A stretch of 64,000 nucleotides of DNA from Mixophyes australis (lineage: Eukaryota > Chordata > Amphibia > Anura > Limnodynastidae): assembly GCA_036250195.1 (NCBI GenBank), contig JAVHZZ010000006.1, positions 187,239,850 through 187,303,849 on the forward strand, read 5' to 3'. Position 1 is the first letter of the stretch, and each line of letters opens with the position of its first letter. Positions 31,522-40,538 of the stretch are shown in pieces. The translations under genes and the position numbers were made by a program. Under the pieces are notes generated by a model that worked only from the letters and a program-made list of their open reading frames with translations, did no database searches and was not told the origin of the DNA.

Positions 31522-34500
31522 GGGTCAGGTCATACCTGTAGTCTACAGCCAGTGAGGTTAACTGAGAGTCAGAGTGAAGAACCAACAATGATAGTTGACA
31601 TAGCTGGCAGGAAACAAACTTTTCTTGTAGATACAGGGGCGGCCCGATCTGTGATAACCTCTCCTTTCAATCTACAGGTGACCAGCAAAACTATTCCAGC
31701 TATGGGGGTGACGGGAAAAGTGTTACATTATCCTCTAACTAAACCCGCCGAAGTTACTATCGGGCCTCTGCATACTAAGCATTCGTTTCTCTTGGCTGCA
31801 GCGGCTCCTACTAACTTGCTAGGGAGAGACTTGTTATGTAAAATGGGATGTGTCATATACTGTACTTCAGATGGTGTGTTCCTAGATATACCCGAGAAGG
31901 TTGCACATGAGGTACAGGACATATTGGACACCCCTCCAAGGTTAATGTTACACTCTCCTGTTATAGAACAAAGTCCATCTCAAGTAAAGGGGATGTTGCT
32001 GGAAATACCAGGTTCCCTATGGACCAGAGATGGACAGGACACTGGACTGATGGCAAACGTAGCCCCTGTCATGGTCAATCTAAAAAGTGGTAGGATAGCT
32101 CCAAAAATCCCACAGTATCCATTAAAACCGGAGGTGGAACTAGGGGTATATCCTGTTATTGAGAGGCTGTTACAACAAGGGATTTTAATTCGTACAGCCA
32201 GTACAGCAAATAGTCCCATTTTCCCTGTGAAGAAGAGTGGGGGGAGGGGCTATAGATTACTCCAGGACTTAAGGGGAATTAACAAAGTTGTTGAGAGCCA
32301 ATTCCCCGTAGTGCCGAATCCAGCTGTCATCCTCATGCAGATTCCACCGTCTGCCAGTCATTTTACTGTCATTGATCTATGTTCTGCTTTCTTTTCAGTC
32401 CCTCTTCACCCTGACTGCCAATACCTTTTTGCATTCTCCTACAGGGGAGTGCAATACACATGGACCAGACTACCCCAGGGGTTCATTGACAGCCCCAGTA
32501 TTTTCTCCCAAGCCTTACATGACTGTTTGCAATCCTTTCAACCCCACAATGGGTCTGTTCTAATTCAATATGTGGACGATTTGTTGTTGTGCTCTGATTC
32601 TTTTATATCATGTTTACATGATACTAAATTGTTGTTGCTTCATCTTTCACAAACAGGGCACAAGGTGGCAAAGGATAAATTACAGCCATGTCAGACTAAG
32701 GTCAAATACTTAGGACACTGCCTCACTAAGGGGCTAAGACACCTGACAACCGACAGAATTGAGGCCATACAACACATGACCCTGCCGCAGAGCCAGAAGC
32801 AGATTCGTACTTTCTTGGGGATGTGTGGATACTGTAGGTCCTGGATCCCAGGTTTTTCTATTCTGGCATTACCATTGCAGGAGCTAGTCTCTTCCTCAAA
32901 ACCAGAACGTGTCGTACACACAGAAGAGTCGGAGCAAGCGTTCTTTAATCTTAAAGATAGTCTGACAAAAGCACCTGCATTGGGAATACCTGATTATGAA
33001 AAGCCTTTTGAGCTATTTTGTACAGAAGCTGATGGCTGTGCAGCAGGTGTCCTCACACAGAAACATGGTGACGCTAGCAGACCGGTAGCATACTACAGTG
33101 CACAATTAGACAATGTGGCAAGGTCACTCCCAACATGTCTCAGAAGTGTAGCAGCAACGGCCCTTCTAGTAAGTAAGAGCGAGGATGTAGTATTAGGACA
33201 TAATTCAACCATCTATACACCCCATGCTGTATCAGCTCTGTTAAATTCAGCCCAAACCAGACATGTTTCTTCAGCTAGATTCACAAAGTGGGAACTAGCC
33301 CTGATGGCACCCTCAAACATCACCATCAAACGATGTAGCACCCTAAATCCAGCTACATACCTTCCGTATGTGTCTCAAGAGACACAAAGGGTGGGAGGTG
33401 AGGAGACCCTGGTTGATGATGAGTTAGGCAAGAATACTGACACGCATGACTGTATGGAACACCTGAATCAGACCTTTACTGCAAGGCCCGACATACGTGA
33501 CACCCCCTTAGAAAATGTAGATTTTACGTTTTATACAGACGGAAGTTGCCATAGACAGACAGAGACAGGAGAGCTATGTACTGGTTACGCTGTTGTAGAC
33601 GATCAGGATGTGGTAGAAGCTGAACCCCTTGGTCCACCTCACTCAGCCCAGGTGGCGGAACTAGTAGCACTAAGGAGAGCGTGTGAATTGGCAGAGGGTA
33701 AATCAGCCAACATATATACTGACTCTAGGTACGCCTTCGGGGTAGTGCATGATTTTGGGGCCCTTTGGCGTCTTAGAAACTTTACGACAGCAGCAGGTAC
33801 ACCAGTGGCACACTCACAACACATAAAAGGACTTCTGACAGCGATACAGTTACCCAGAACAGTAGCCGTCATAAAGTGCAAAGCCCATACCTTTGAAGAA
33901 GACCCAGTGTCATTGGGCAACAACAGGGCAGACGAAGCTGCTAAATGGGCAGCAGGGCAACCTATGACTGTATCGACCGAGACTATGATGGTTTTTCAGA
34001 CATTAGACACGCAGAAATTAATTGAAATGCAAGATTTGTGTTCCCTGCAGGAGAAGGCGGTCTGGAAGGCGAAGGGATGTGGTCAAGAGTCCTCAGGACT
34101 CTGGAGGGATGGACAAGGTAAGCCTGTAGCTCCCCGAACATACTATCCAAGCCTGGCTGAAGCAGCACACGGCCTGACTCACCTGGGTAAAGAAGGTATG
34201 TGCAAACTGGTGAGAGCATACTGGTGTGCTCCCGGATTTTCCTCTCAAGCTGGTAAGAAAGCAATGTCATGTCTTACTTGTTTGAGGAAAAATGTTGGGA
34301 AAACTATTCCAACTGAGCCATCCCACATCCCTCCTACAGACGGACCTTTTCAGGTAATACAAATTGACTATATCCAACTACCACCGTGCAGGAATCTAAA
34401 GTATGTGTTAGTGTGTATTGATGTGTTTTCCGGTTGGGTAGAAGCATATCCGGCAGCCACTAATACTGCTGTGTTCACTGCAAAGAAAATTGTACAAGAC

Positions 34501-35196
34501 TTTGTGTGTAGGTTCGGTATCCCTAGAATCATTGAAAGTGATAGGGGTACCCATTTTACTGGTGATGTCTTCCAAAATATGTGTAAACTCATGGGAATCA
34601 GTAGCAGACTTCACACCCCTTACCGACCACAAGCCAGTGGTAAGGTGGAGAGAGCAAATGGTACTATAAAGAACAAACTAGGTAAGATAATGGCTGAAAC
34701 TGGGTTGGCATGGCCTGAGGCTTTGCCGTTGGTCCTCCACAGCATTCGAACCACTCCTAGACCTCCTCTTAATCTGTCCCCCTTTGAGATACTGTTCGGA
34801 CGACAACCTCATTTGATCGTGAGTCCACAAGACGACTTAAAGTGTAATAATGAAGTGACTGTACAATATCTTATAAGAATGAGTAGACAGCTGAAACAAC
34901 AACAACAAAAACTAAAAATGCTGTCACCTGGTATGCCAGAGACGAACTGTCATGATGTTGAACCTGGAGACTATGTTATGATCCGCAATTTCTTACGTTC
35001 AGGTTGTTTAACAGACCGTTGGGAAGGCCCGTACCAAGTGCTGCTGACCAGTACTACATCACTGAAGGTTGCAGAGAGAGACACTTGGGTCCATTCCACC
35101 CACTGCAGGAGAGTCCATAATCCGGAGAAAGTGCAAGACAAGACTCAGACCGACGACATAGAGCTGTCACTTGTGAGCCTGTTCCGGGAGACCTAA
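31522..35196 (+). CDS. pol: Retroviral Pro-Pol polyprotein, intact, expressed by UAG read-through
   Basis: The frame continues directly from gag through UAG with no stop to the TAA at 35194-35196 (about 1224 residues). Protease: FLVDTGAARSVI near residue 35 and an ILGRDL-type second block (LLGRDLLCKMG). RT: LLQDLRGINKVVE, LPQGFIDSPSIF, and the active-site YVDD at 32569-32580. RNase H: FYTDGSCH, then AELVALRRACE and YTDSRYAF, so its Asp-Glu-Asp set is present. Integrase: an HHCC module (AHGLTHLG ... CLTC) then the DDE set, with Asp in QIDYIQL near 948, Asp in ESDRGTHF about 58 residues on, and Glu in GKVERANG exactly 35 residues after that Asp. All catalytic residues I can check are there. No frameshift is needed for gag-pol, unlike beta- or lentiviruses. 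Confidence 0.95.
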   Translation, partial: GSGHTCSLQPVRLTESQSEEPTMIVDIAGRKQTFLVDTGAARSVITSPFNLQVTSKTIPAMGVTGKVLHYPLTKPAEVTIGPLHTKHSFLLAAAAPTNLLGRDLLCKMGCVIYCTSDGVFLDIPEKVAHEVQDILDTPPRLMLHSPVIEQSPSQVKGMLLEIPGSLWTRDGQDTGLMANVAPVMVNLKSGRIAPKIPQYPLKPEVELGVYPVIERLLQQGILIRTASTANSPIFPVKKSGGRGYRLLQDLRGINKVVESQFPVVPNPAVILMQIPPSASHFTVIDLCSAFFSVPLHPDCQYLFAFSYRGVQYTWTRLPQGFIDSPSIFSQALHDCLQSFQPHNGSVLIQYVDDLLLCSDSFISCLHDTKLLLLHLSQTGHKVAKDKLQPCQTKVKYLGHCLTKGLRHLTTDRIEAIQHMTLPQSQKQIRTFLGMCGYCRSWIPGFSILALPLQELVSSSKPERVVHTEESEQAFFNLKDSLTKAPALGIPDYEKPFELFCTEADGCAAGVLTQKHGDASRPVAYYSAQLDNVARSLPTCLRSVAATALLVSKSEDVVLGHNSTIYTPHAVSALLNSAQTRHVSSARFTKWELALMAPSNITIKRCSTLNPATYLPYVSQETQRVGGEETLVDDELGKNTDTHDCMEHLNQTFTARPDIRDTPLENVDFTFYTDGSCHRQTETGELCTGYAVVDDQDVVEAEPLGPPHSAQVAELVALRRACELAEGKSANIYTDSRYAFGVVHDFGALWRLRNFTTAAGTPVAHSQHIKGLLTAIQLPRTVAVIKCKAHTFEEDPVSLGNNRADEAAKWAAGQPMTVSTETMMVFQTLDTQKLIEMQDLCSLQEKAVWKAKGCGQESSGLWRDGQGKPVAPRTYYPSLAEAAHGLTHLGKEGMCKLVRAYWCAPGFSSQAGKKAMSCLTCLRKNVGKTIPTEPSHIPPTDGPFQVIQIDYIQLPPCRNLKYVLVCIDVFSGWVEAYPAATNTAVFTAKKIVQDFVCRFGIPRIIESDRGTHFTGDVFQNMCKLMGISSRLHTPYRPQASGKVERANGTIKNKLGKIMAETGLAWPEALPLVLHSIRTTPRPPLNLSPFEILFGRQPHLIVSPQDDLKCNNEVTVQYLIRMSRQLKQQQQKLKMLSPGMPETNCHDVEPGDYVMIRNFLRSGCLTDRWEGPYQVLLTSTTSLKVAERDTWVHSTHCRRVHNPEKVQDKTQTDDIELSLVSLFRET

Positions 35197-35253
35197 AGCC
35201 TGCAGTTGAGACACCTGAACCAGAGACGTTACCTCAGAACTATCTTTCCAGCG

Positions 35254-37044
35254 ATGGAGTGGCGGTTTTTGTTTTTCTTTTGTTCCAGGATTTTCCTTGT
35301 TTTTACTTTTTCTAGGACATTCTATTTTTGTGAAGGAGGATGGAGGACGGAGGAGAGTTCTGGGAGTGATACGGATGAAATAGAGGCCGAAGAAAAGTTA
35401 ATAGGATATCCTGAGCAGCCCATTATCAAACTTGGTCCAGGGGTTATGAAAAGGTCTGCTAGCTCAGGAACTCGGAGGCAGTGTGAGGGGCTATTGTCTG
35501 ATGAGTATTGTATCTGCAAGTTCTGCAACTCCCTAGTTGACGAGAGATGCATCCAACGATGCCAGTCCCCCAGTACTCTGAATATAGGCGGGCATCCTTT
35601 GGAGGATTATCACTCCCTGGTGGGTAAGGTGCTAAACCAAACTGAGTGTTGGGTGTGCTCTCACGTGCCTCAAGGGCAGCATAACATAGGACTAGTGCCA
35701 TTCCCGCTAAACATATCCGAAGTACTCGAATTAAGGGGTGGGAGGCCCATAGAAGGGAGGTACAATAACACTAGGTCCCCTAGTCTGACGCTTCGACAAT
35801 ACTCCCTAGGCAGATCGTTGCTGTGCCTAAACATATCTCATGCAAAGCGCCTGGAGAATTGGGAGGCTGACCTATCAGATCAGACAATGGCTCGCCACAC
35901 TCATTTTAGAGAGAGACTCACAAGGTCACTACTAGGCAGGAATGCTGATGGAAGTCACAAGTTAGGGCGTATAACCAAACATAAGAAGGTATCTATTGGA
36001 AAAGTCTCTACAGATAAATGTGAAAATATCATTAATGCCGACACGTGTCTAGAACAAATGGAGACACTAGGCATGGGTAGTTTTATCAAAACTCTGTGTG
36101 ATATAATTCATGGGCATACTGTTCCTTATGTTCTCCCTGATGATGTGTATTTTGTTTGTGGGAGGAAAGCTTATTCCTGGGTGACTCCGAGTTCCAAGGG
36201 CTTGTGTTTCTTAGCTAAACTGGTTCCTGAAATCATGACTATTACTCATGAAGAAATGGTAGATATTCACAAGACTACATCACCACCATACATACACACA
36301 CAGTATGAACACCGTGGCAAGAGAAATATGATTCCTGGTGAGGAACCCATAGCTACAAAATTGATTAGTGAAACTGCTGGTTTCCAAGTCATGGTTGCTC
36401 TAGATCTCACCAGGACCGCTCGGGGAACATTAAACTTTAAATATATCCAAGACCTAGCTAAATTAATAGATAATATCACCGAGATGTATGATGACACTTT
36501 CAGGTATACAGGAAGGGAGCTACAAGCGTACAAAAAGGAGTTGGTGCAACATAGACTGGTACTAAATTATCTCACCTCTATTACTGGTGGGTACTGTGTG
36601 ACACTGGCCACCCAGTTCGGTGTCAAATGTTGCACGTACATTACTAATAATACGGAAGACCCTAAAGAGGTTATAGACCGGAAGATGGATGAAATTTTGC
36701 AGCTGAAATGGGAATTTCGAAAGAGCCATAATTCTTCGTTATATGAGGTCGGGGAAAAGGTGGCGGGTTGGTTCTCATGGTTGAACCCAGCAAAATGGTT
36801 CTCCGGTCTGGGGGAGTGGGTACAGGAAATGATTGCGAGTGTAGGTAAGCTCCTTCTCCTTATACTGGGTGTCATCTTAGCAATTGGTTTAGTTGTCAAA
36901 TGTGTTCCTACTGTGTTGAAGTGTGGAAAACGGTCTCATGGGAGTAACACTGAGAAAGAGACTGAAAGGGTGGTACCAGATACCGAGATCATGGTCTGTG
37001 AAGAAGTATTGTATAATCCTGAACTTGAAACGGTGATTGGGTGA
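35254..37044 (+). CDS. env: Retroviral envelope glycoprotein, intact
   Basis: Env would mediate receptor binding and fusion. The start at ATG 35254 gives a hydrophobic signal peptide (FLFFFCSRIFLVFTF) and a protein of about 596 residues; the frame is open upstream but without an ATG. The surface part has a CWVC (CxxC) motif at residue 132 and several N-x-S/T sites. A basic RGKR site at residues 354-357 fits furin cleavage. The transmembrane subunit has a heptad-like region, then a cysteine motif reading C-x10-CC (GGYCVTLATQFGVKCC), a tryptophan-rich stretch before the membrane, one membrane span near 533-551 and a tail of about 45 residues. In class I viruses the motif is usually C-x6-CC, so the spacing is unusual. 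Env lies in the same frame as pol, 57 bases after it, and does not overlap it. Confidence 0.9.
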   Translation: MEWRFLFFFCSRIFLVFTFSRTFYFCEGGWRTEESSGSDTDEIEAEEKLIGYPEQPIIKLGPGVMKRSASSGTRRQCEGLLSDEYCICKFCNSLVDERCIQRCQSPSTLNIGGHPLEDYHSLVGKVLNQTECWVCSHVPQGQHNIGLVPFPLNISEVLELRGGRPIEGRYNNTRSPSLTLRQYSLGRSLLCLNISHAKRLENWEADLSDQTMARHTHFRERLTRSLLGRNADGSHKLGRITKHKKVSIGKVSTDKCENIINADTCLEQMETLGMGSFIKTLCDIIHGHTVPYVLPDDVYFVCGRKAYSWVTPSSKGLCFLAKLVPEIMTITHEEMVDIHKTTSPPYIHTQYEHRGKRNMIPGEEPIATKLISETAGFQVMVALDLTRTARGTLNFKYIQDLAKLIDNITEMYDDTFRYTGRELQAYKKELVQHRLVLNYLTSITGGYCVTLATQFGVKCCTYITNNTEDPKEVIDRKMDEILQLKWEFRKSHNSSLYEVGEKVAGWFSWLNPAKWFSGLGEWVQEMIASVGKLLLLILGVILAIGLVVKCVPTVLKCGKRSHGSNTEKETERVVPDTEIMVCEEVLYNPELETVIG

Positions 37045-37060
37045 TAGTTTATTACACTAT

Positions 37061-37073
37061 CAAAGGGTGGAAC
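37061..37073 (+). promoter_or_regulatory. Polypurine tract before the 3' LTR
   Basis: AAAGGGTGGAAC directly precedes the TG of the 3' LTR. It primes plus-strand DNA synthesis in retroviruses. Confidence 0.8.
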
Positions 37074-37915
37074 TGTCGAAGTCAGTAAATTGGATAAAGT
37101 CATTTCAATTAAAGTCTAGCAAACTTGGTTGTCTTTGTCTGAAAAGATGCGTACGGTACGCATCGACGTACAAGGGCACGCTACGGCGTGAAAGGGCGTA
37201 CGCATCCACTACACGTGGCAGCAACAGTAATTGGTCTTTTACCATACATTCACACAAACACACATTCTTATAAAATAGTACACATTATTGGTAGTTGCAA
37301 CACATAGTCAGTTATGTCGAAATATAGTAGTATTTATATGTTATATCAGAGTTACATGCATATTAGTGAAATACACAGAACGGGTTAAAGGAATAACATC
37401 ATGAGTGGTATCATAATGAACCTTGTTACATATCCTACTGTTTGGTTCACTCTGCGAGGGAATCGCAGAGTGCATACGCAAGTTATGAATGATAGGGAAT
37501 TATGAACTACTTAAGACTAAGGAATTCTGGCGGGAAGAGCAGAGCATACCCCCTGCAGAGATGACCCCCTCCTTTGGATTCCTTAGGATGAACCAGCCAA
37601 TGATTGACGACCCCTTGGACATTCCTGAGACCCGGACCAATAGATGCAAGCCATACCATCTTCATTGTATTACTGTATTTCATTGTGTATATAAGCAGCA
37701 GCTTGTGATCCAGAGTGCAGACTTCTTGTCCCCAGACTTCAGGATTGAATGACTGCACTGGATCCAGAGCGCCTGCGATAAGTAACGGCTGTATTTACTA
37801 TTACTTCGCTTGAGCATATTTTTTTTTCCACTTATTGCGAATAAATCTTTGTGCGTTGGAAACACAAATCGAGGTTCGACAATCGTTATTGGTTAGCGAC
37901 AATACGCACATAACA
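37074..37915 (+). repeat. 3' LTR of the endogenous retrovirus
   Basis: 842 bp, matching the 5' LTR except for C at 37477 (G at 28469). Its AATAAA at 37840-37845 would end the transcripts. The sequence after it is (AT)n from 37916 to about 37936, the other side of the target tract. Confidence 0.97.
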
Positions 37916-38164
37916 ATATATATATATATATATATATTATATACACACACTATATATATGCAACATTGTTAGAAAAATATGTACTTAGGTATAATATCTC
38001 ATTTTATTTTTATTTTTTTCTGCATAACATCAAAAGGTCCAATATTGGAGTAGAAATTCTCAAACACATTGAAAATATTGAAGTTTTGAAGTGTACAAGT
38101 AAGTTGGTTTTTTGATCACTTGTAATACTTATAAAACATTTGCAGAAATACAACATATTATAAC

Positions 38165-39475
38165 ATTCAACATTAAGCTGAAATGTAATTACTAAATTAC
38201 TTTATTAACAGAATTCAATAGCTTTTTTTATATACTATAGTAAGGTAGAAATTTTAACAGCGGAGTATAATGAATAAATAACTATATTATCAATCACTAT
38301 ATTAAACCTAGTGGTAACCGGCTTAGATTAAACTGAAATATTACTTTATTAACAGAATTCAATAACTTTTTATACTCTACATTACGTGTAAAAAAAAATT
38401 GTTATACGTAAATTGTTGTGATAATATTCTTGACTGTAAAATCTTTGAACTGTGTGCTCTGGGCGACCTGTAACGGTTCCGCCACGTTGACATTCTTGAG
38501 GGCGGCCTCTTGGCTTGTTTGCTGTAAACAAAGCGAAAGTAAATGAATAATGAAATAACACAGCAGTCCGTGATTGTGGTCCTCGCAAGAAGCTCATATA
38601 TATGTTGCTGCAAATAACTGTCACAGTTTCCAGACCACCCAGTAGGTCACATGTTCCATGTAAACCAGCAGGTGCACAGGGAGATTTCACTAACTGCCAC
38701 AGATTCCAGATCAACCAGCAGGTGCACAGGTGTGATGCGCTGACATATGTGACTGCAAATAAGCGTCAGTTTCCAGACCACCCTGCAGGTCACATGCTCC
38801 AGAGCAATCAGCAGGTGCACAGGTGTATTGCCAACGCTTACATTTTCCAGAGGACAATGGTATGCATTGTTGTAATTGGCAGGCAGACATTTTGCGAAAT
38901 AACTCTGAAACAATGCAATCGATTACAACACCAATATTTTTCTGCAAATATACAGACCAAGACCTTTAATTTGGTATATTGTTGTGCTCTGCTCAGACAA
39001 CGGCATCATAGAAATAAGTCGCTCATAAAAGTTGTATTTATGCTATTAATATACAGACTAGAGAAACCTGGCGGTAACCACCTTCAATTAAACTGAAATG
39101 TAATGTCTAAATTACTTTATTAGCAGAATTCAATACATTTTTTATACACTACTATACATGTAGACATTGTAACAAAGGAGTATAATGAATAAATAACTAT
39201 ATTATCAATCACAATATTAAAGGAACTGTAGAATTCCTTTATACACTACAATATATGTATAAGTTCTTCCATCAAAGTTACATTGCTAGGCATGGTCCCC
39301 ACAAGATGCGCTGATATATATGACTGCAAATAACTCACATTTTCCAGACCACCCAACAGGTCACATGTTTCAGAGCAACCAGAAGGTGCACAGGTGTATT
39401 GCCAATGCTCACATTTTCCAGAGGACAATGGAAATGCATTGCTGTAAGTAGCGGGCGGATGTTATACGAAATAAC
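38165..39475 (+). repeat. Dispersed repeat R: AT-rich block plus 50-60 bp minisatellite, host of the hAT insertion
   Basis: An AT-rich block (TGAAATGTAATTACTAAATTACTTTATTAACAG) at 38170-38400 recurs at 39095-39240. Between them is a stretch of short repeats with the pattern CCAGACCACCCAGCAGGTCACATG and CAGCAGGTGCACAGGTG. A piece ending GCGAAATAACTCTGAAACAATGC at 38890-38930 is uninterrupted, whereas its second copy at 39460-39475 is broken by the hAT element and resumes at 45687. Reverse copies are at 55640-56160. No protein is encoded. Its class is unknown. Confidence 0.75.
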
Positions 39476-39710
39476 TAGGGATGAGCGCACTCGGATTTAT
39501 GAAATCCGAGCCCACCCGAACGTTGCGGATCCGAGTCGGATCCGAGACAGATCCGGGTATTGGCGCCAAATTCAAAAGTGAAACTGAGGCTCTGACTCAT
39601 AATCCCGTTGTCGGATCTCGCGATACTCGGATCCTATAAATTCCCCGCTAGTCGCCGCCATCTTCACTCGGGCATTGATCAGGGTAGAGGGAGGGTGTGT
39701 TAGGTGGTCC

Positions 39711-39860
39711 TCTGTGCTGTTTAGTTCTGTGCTGTTTAGTTCTGTGCTGTTTAGTTCTGTGCTGTTTAGTTCTGTGCTGTTTAGTTCTGTGCTGTTTAGT
39801 TCTGTGCTGTTTAGTTCTGTGCTGTTTAGTGCTGTGCTGTTTAGTGCAGTGCTGTGCTGT
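39711..39860 (+). repeat. 15-bp tandem repeat near the hAT 5' end, about nine copies
   Basis: The unit TCTGTGCTGTTTAGT recurs every 15 bases and decays into GCTGT pentamers near 39850. Related TGTGCTCTGTCCTG motifs continue to 40340 and are also in the derivative at 54530-54720. Open frames across it are repeat artefacts. Confidence 0.93.
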
Positions 39861-40538
39861 GCTGTGCTGTGCTGTGTTCTGCAGTATCAGTCCAGTGGTG
39901 CTGTGTGCTGTGCTCTGTCCTTCTGAGGTCAGTGGTGCTGCTGGGTCCTGTGCTGTGTCCTGTTCAGTCCAGTGGTGCTGTGTCCTGTGCTCTGTGCTTC
40001 TAAGGGCATAGTTATTTCCCCAATATTCCCCTGTGTTTAAAAAAATAAAAAAAAGTTTTTTTAAAAAATACCAAAAACTACTTTAATTTTTTTTAATTAC
40101 CACAAAATTTGCACAACCAATCCTGCAGTATAAGCCCATTGGTACTGCAATATTACCAAGTTCACACATTCAGCAGTAAAAGTCCAGTGGTACTGCAATA
40201 TTACAAAGTTTACACATTCTGCAGTATCAGTCCAGTGGTGCTGTGTCCTGTGCTCTGTCCTGCTGAGTTCCGTAGTGCTGCTGGGTCCTGTGCCGTGTCC
40301 TGTTCAGTCCAGTGGTGCTGTGTCCTGTGCTCTGTGCTTCTAAGGGCATAGTTATTTCCCCATTATTCCCAAGTTTTTAAAAAATAAAAAAAAAGTAAAA
40401 AAAAATAAAAAAATTTTTTTAAAAAAAAAATATATAATAATTATAACCAAATTTGCAAAACCAATCCAGCAGTGTAAGTCCATTGGTACTGCAATATTAC
40501 CAAGTTCACACATTCTGCAGTATCTTGTGCTACATATA

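Larger units (their letters stand above)
28066..37915 (+). mobile_element. Class I (gamma/epsilon-like) endogenous retrovirus, structurally complete
   Basis: The provirus is 9850 bp: 5' LTR, primer-binding site, leader, gag, pro-pol in the same frame past one UAG, env, polypurine tract and 3' LTR. The two LTRs are the same length (842 bp) and differ at a single position (28469 G, 37477 C) in my base-by-base reading, so it integrated recently. None of the three genes contains an internal stop or frameshift that I can see. It lies within a (TA)n tract, which hides the target duplication. A single zinc knuckle, UAG read-through layout, PPPY motif and proline-tRNA-like primer site fit class I retroviruses. 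Whether it is expressed, infectious or fixed in its host cannot be told from the sequence. Confidence 0.95.

Noticed and set aside
35206..35253. Starting env at 35206
   Set aside because: The codon is TTG and the first ATG, at 35254, begins a good signal peptide.
39675..40011. Open frames rich in repeated VLFSS or LCCLV across the hAT 5' end
   Set aside because: They are translations of a 15-bp tandem repeat, open in several frames because the period is a multiple of three.
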